In this document: piece by piece, positions 7,050 to 9,507 of the stretch | Position numbering within the stretch: the first letter of the stretch is position 1 | How the letters are laid out: each line of letters starts with the position of its first letter | From: Verrucomicrobiaceae bacterium | Lineage (GTDB): Bacteria; Verrucomicrobiota; Verrucomicrobiia; Verrucomicrobiales; Verrucomicrobiaceae | DNA length: 9,507 nt | Assembly: GCA_947463285.1 (NCBI GenBank) | Contig: CANHTV010000113.1 | Span: 1-9,507, forward strand | Direction: 5' to 3' | Notes under the pieces: model-generated | What the model was told of the DNA's origin: nothing | Seen by the model: the letters and a program-made list of their open reading frames with translations, nothing else | The model's database searches: none | Made by a program: the position numbers and the translations under genes

Positions 7050-9507
7050 TCAAGTCACCACGACCTCGATCCGGCTCGTCCCCCCTGCCCCGCGCAGCAC
7101 CCGCACCTGCGTCGTCAGCCGTTCCTTGAGCAACCCCACATGCGAGATGAGCCCGATGGTTTTGCCTCGAGACCGCAGGTTTTCCAAGGCGCTCAGAGCC
7201 ACCTCCAGCGTCTCGGTGTCCAGCGTACCGAAGCCTTCATCAATGAACAGCGAGTCGATGGGATGATGCCGGCTCGCCAGTTCGCTGAGCCCGAGTGCCA
7301 GGGCCAAACTCGCCAGGAAGCTCTCGCCACCGGACAGGCTCTCCATCGGCCGATCCACGTTGGCTTGATACAAATCGACGATGCGCAGATCCAGCTCATC
7401 GCCCTCAGCCGCCATCAGGCGATAGCGCTCCGCCAGCACCTTCAAATGCTCGTTCGCGAGACCGATGAGCTGTCCCAACGTGAGCGACTGCGCAAAGCGC
7501 GAAAACTTCGCGCCATCCGCAGAGCCGATCAGCTCCTTCAAACGCCCCCAGCGCAGCGCCTCAACCTCCGCCGCCTGCAGTTCCGCACCGCCCGTGTCTC
7601 GGCGCTTCCTTGCGTCGGTGTCACTGCGCAAGCGCTCTTCGAAGATGCCTGCGGATTTTTGCTGGGTGGCGAGTTCGTCACTTACTCGTCGCACACTTTG
7701 CTCTAGCTCGGCCATCATCGCCGCAGTCACCGGCTCGCGATTCGCCAAGGACGCAGCGAGTTCCTGCACCCGCACTTCAAGCTGTTCGCACCGAGCCTTC
7801 GTGCTCGCAGCCTTGGTTTGCAGCTCATGCGCCTTCGACTCATGATCAAGCACTGCTTTTTCAGCCGCCGTCACCTTCTTCTCATGCCATTCGCGATCCT
7901 GCGCCAGCGTGCGTTCACCGAGCAGAGTCACAATCGTCTGCTTCAAGGCGTCGGCCTTCGCTCGGAGGTCTTTGCCTTCCTGGACGAGTTCGTTCAGCCG
8001 CTTTGTCTTCGCATCGAGATCCTGGGTGGCGAGTAGCAGAGCAGACTCGAATTGCTGATGCTTCGCCTGCTGCAGAGCCGACTCCATTTGCTTGCTGGCA
8101 AAAGTGCGCGCCTGGTCTTCAAACACTGCCAGATGACGCTCCGCATCGCTTGGTGTACAGAGTGTTGCAGGCTGGAAAGCCTGCAACACTCTTTGGGCCT
8201 TCGCTTGCTCGGTGGCTTCCAGTGCGGCGAGGTCTGGCAGAGTGAGCTTGCTCAGCGCCAGCTTGGCATCGATGAGGCCTTTGCTCTCACCGCGCAGACG
8301 CTCCTCCAGCCGGGCGGCATCCTTCTCGTTCGTGGCGACCTCTCGCAAGAGCTTGTCGCGCTGCTGCTCCAGCGTGGTCAGCAGCTTGCGGGCGCTTTGA
8401 AGCTGAGAGGCAAAGCTCACCTCACCCGTGCCAAACGGATGCTCTTTGGCACCACAAAGCGGGCAGGGCTTCCCAGCTTTCAAGTCGTGGCGATGTTCAT
8501 CAAAGCTCGCCGCCTGTTGAGCTTGCTCGACGACCCGACGCTGGTGCTCGCAGGCTTGAGTCGCTCGCTCGGACTCACTGCGGAGCGTGATGAGCTTTTC
8601 ACGACTGAGCTGGAGATCGCGGGAGACATCCTTCTCAGTGGCTTCGCTCTTGGCGATCCGCTCCTTCACGGCATCCGCCTCAGCCTGCACACGACGAGCA
8701 GCTTCGAGCTGTTGAAAAACCTCACGCCACTCGCGAGCGACCACGCGCTGGCCCGGCAACGCATCTGCAAGCTGGGCGTCGGCCGCATGAATTTGCAGCC
8801 AAGCTTCGAGTTCAGCACTGGCCTCGCAATGTTGTTTCAGGCTCTTCTCGGCGGCATCGCGCGAGGCTTGCGCAGCCTTCTGATCCTTCTGCCACTGAGC
8901 AAACGTGGCCCGGCTCTGCTGGAGTTGTTCTTCGTATTGATCACTCTGCGCCGTGAGCTTCGTGGCTTCACTCCATACCGGTTCACGCTGGGCTCGGGCA
9001 TCACGCACCTGGACAAAGGCGGCCTGCGATTGCTTCCGAGCGGTCTCGGATTCTTCATGCTGCTTCGTAATGAGAGCCAGTGCATCGCTGAGCTTGACGA
9101 TATCCTGCTGCGCCGATGTCTGCTCGCGCTGCCACTGCTGCCATTGCTTGTCTTCGGTGAGTTGATGGGTGGCGGTTTGGTTCTGCTTCAGCAGACGTGC
9201 GATGGCATCCTTCGCTTCCGCGCCTTGCTTCTCCAACTCCGCCCTTGCTTCGTCATCGAGCACCGACACCGCACCGAGCACCGCTTTGAGTCGCTGCACC
9301 TGCTCGTCTTTGGCTTTGTAAGTCTCAAAGGCCAGCTTCGACAGCTCTGTGTAGATCTCCGTGCCCGTGATCTTCTCCAGCAACTCCGCACGCTCATTCG
9401 GCTTTGCCTTCAAAAACGCCGCAAACTGCCCCTGCGCCAGTAGCACGGAACGCAGAAAGCGCTGCGCATCCAGTCCCGTGCGCTCCTCAATGAGGCGATC
9501 CATCTCC
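7050..9507 (-). CDS. sbcC: Exonuclease subunit SbcC (Rad50-like ATPase), N-terminus beyond window
   Basis: SbcC is the ATPase of the SbcCD nuclease, the bacterial counterpart of Rad50-Mre11. With SbcD it opens DNA hairpins and trims blocked double-strand ends. The visible 818 residues lack roughly the first 100 or more, including Walker A; the frame continues past the right edge, so Met at 9503 is internal. Order seen: Q-loop region VLLAQGQFAAFL about 20-31 residues after that Met; long Gln/Glu/Ala/Lys-rich coiled coil; zinc hook KPCPLCG with the CPLC codons at 8454-8465; returning coiled coil; ABC signature SGGES (7320-7334); Walker B and D-loop LFIDEGFGTLD (7218-7250); switch His in LISHVG. 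The C-terminal cap is the usual SbcC one. The returning arm contains a perfect palindrome (8159-8192) that adds prolines to the coil. sbcD, often just upstream of sbcC, would lie outside the window. The TPR gene follows after 89 bp on the same strand. Confidence 0.95.
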   Translation of the reverse strand, partial: EMDRLIEERTGLDAQRFLRSVLLAQGQFAAFLKAKPNERAELLEKITGTEIYTELSKLAFETYKAKDEQVQRLKAVLGAVSVLDDEARAELEKQGAEAKDAIARLLKQNQTATHQLTEDKQWQQWQREQTSAQQDIVKLSDALALITKQHEESETARKQSQAAFVQVRDARAQREPVWSEATKLTAQSDQYEEQLQQSRATFAQWQKDQKAAQASRDAAEKSLKQHCEASAELEAWLQIHAADAQLADALPGQRVVAREWREVFQQLEAARRVQAEADAVKERIAKSEATEKDVSRDLQLSREKLITLRSESERATQACEHQRRVVEQAQQAASFDEHRHDLKAGKPCPLCGAKEHPFGTGEVSFASQLQSARKLLTTLEQQRDKLLREVATNEKDAARLEERLRGESKGLIDAKLALSKLTLPDLAALEATEQAKAQRVLQAFQPATLCTPSDAERHLAVFEDQARTFASKQMESALQQAKHQQFESALLLATQDLDAKTKRLNELVQEGKDLRAKADALKQTIVTLLGERTLAQDREWHEKKVTAAEKAVLDHESKAHELQTKAASTKARCEQLEVRVQELAASLANREPVTAAMMAELEQSVRRVSDELATQQKSAGIFEERLRSDTDARKRRDTGGAELQAAEVEALRWGRLKELIGSADGAKFSRFAQSLTLGQLIGLANEHLKVLAERYRLMAAEGDELDLRIVDLYQANVDRPMESLSGGESFLASLALALGLSELASRHHPIDSLFIDEGFGTLDTETLEVALSALENLRSRGKTIGLISHVGLLKERLTTQVRVLRGAGGTSRIEVVVT
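8159..8192. repeat. Perfect 15-bp inverted repeat with 4-nt loop inside sbcC
   Basis: The left arm AGAGTGTTGCAGGCT (8159-8173), loop GGAA (8174-8177) and right arm AGCCTGCAACACTCT (8178-8192) form an uninterrupted 15-bp stem. Pairing stops at the next base pair outward. It is wholly inside the sbcC reading frame and is translated on the minus strand as RVLQAFQPATLC, about 90 residues after the zinc hook. Such a long perfect stem is not needed by the protein and is very unlikely by chance in coding DNA. It looks like a palindromic repeat element that inserted, or was kept, in frame. I found no second copy in the window, so membership of a dispersed family is inference. Confidence 0.85.

Noticed and set aside
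7043..7059. Imperfect hairpin GGTGGC-TTCAA-GTCACC over the sbcC stop codon, considered as a terminator
   Set aside because: One of its six pairs is G-T, it overlaps coding sequence, and no T-run follows on the minus strand.
7029..7706. 225-codon open frame on the plus strand
   Set aside because: It is antisense to the conserved ATPase end of SbcC and shows no domain of its own.
8052..9443. 463-codon open frame on the plus strand
   Set aside because: It lies opposite sbcC, whose zinc hook, ABC signature and Walker B motifs prove the minus strand is coding. The translation is Leu/Arg-rich and matches nothing I know; it is the antisense shadow of a Gln/Glu/Lys-rich coiled coil.
1..9507. Search for a defence, phage or mobile-element system
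   Set aside because: SbcC can occur near defence genes, but here its neighbours are fhs and exported proteins, and there is no transposase, integrase, nuclease partner, toxin or repeat array in the window.

Overview
The window reads as ordinary bacterial chromosome with tightly packed genes. The best guess at the source is a Verrucomicrobiota bacterium (Prosthecobacter/Verrucomicrobium-like). This is inference: the left gene encodes a large secreted protein built from CAP, SdrD-like, choice-of-anchor-D, Ig-like and putative-Ig modules, a style common in that phylum, and Shine-Dalgarno sites are weak or missing. I see no rRNA, tRNA, CRISPR array, insertion sequence, phage gene or recognisable defence island.

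Layout. (1) 1-2717, minus strand: one uninterrupted reading frame of 905 codons with no stop inside the window. It starts with a signal peptide and runs off the left edge, so its C-terminus is missing. (2) 2718-2817: a 100-bp AT-richer gap between divergent genes. (3) 2818-4434, plus strand: fhs, formate-tetrahydrofolate ligase, with several changes at usually conserved positions. (4) 4438-6960, minus strand: an 840-residue exported protein made largely of TPR-like helical repeats, tail to tail with fhs and only 3 bp away. (5) 6961-7049: a short gap holding the TPR gene's ribosome binding site and a small hairpin. (6) 7050-9507, minus strand: the C-terminal 818 residues of SbcC, the DNA-repair exonuclease ATPase. 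It has a CPLC zinc hook and ABC signature and Walker B motifs; its N-terminus lies beyond the right edge.

The genes do not form one obvious pathway. fhs feeds formate into the folate one-carbon pool, SbcC (with SbcD, not in the window) processes DNA ends and hairpins, and the CAP and TPR proteins are exported. sbcC and the TPR gene share a strand and could be co-transcribed, but nothing links them functionally.

The most unusual feature is a perfect 15-bp inverted repeat with a 4-nt loop at 8159-8192. It lies inside the sbcC coding sequence, is read through in frame, and places proline-containing residues in the coiled-coil arm. It looks like a small palindromic repeat element lodged in a gene, comparable in concept to Rickettsia palindromic elements, but only one copy is visible here.
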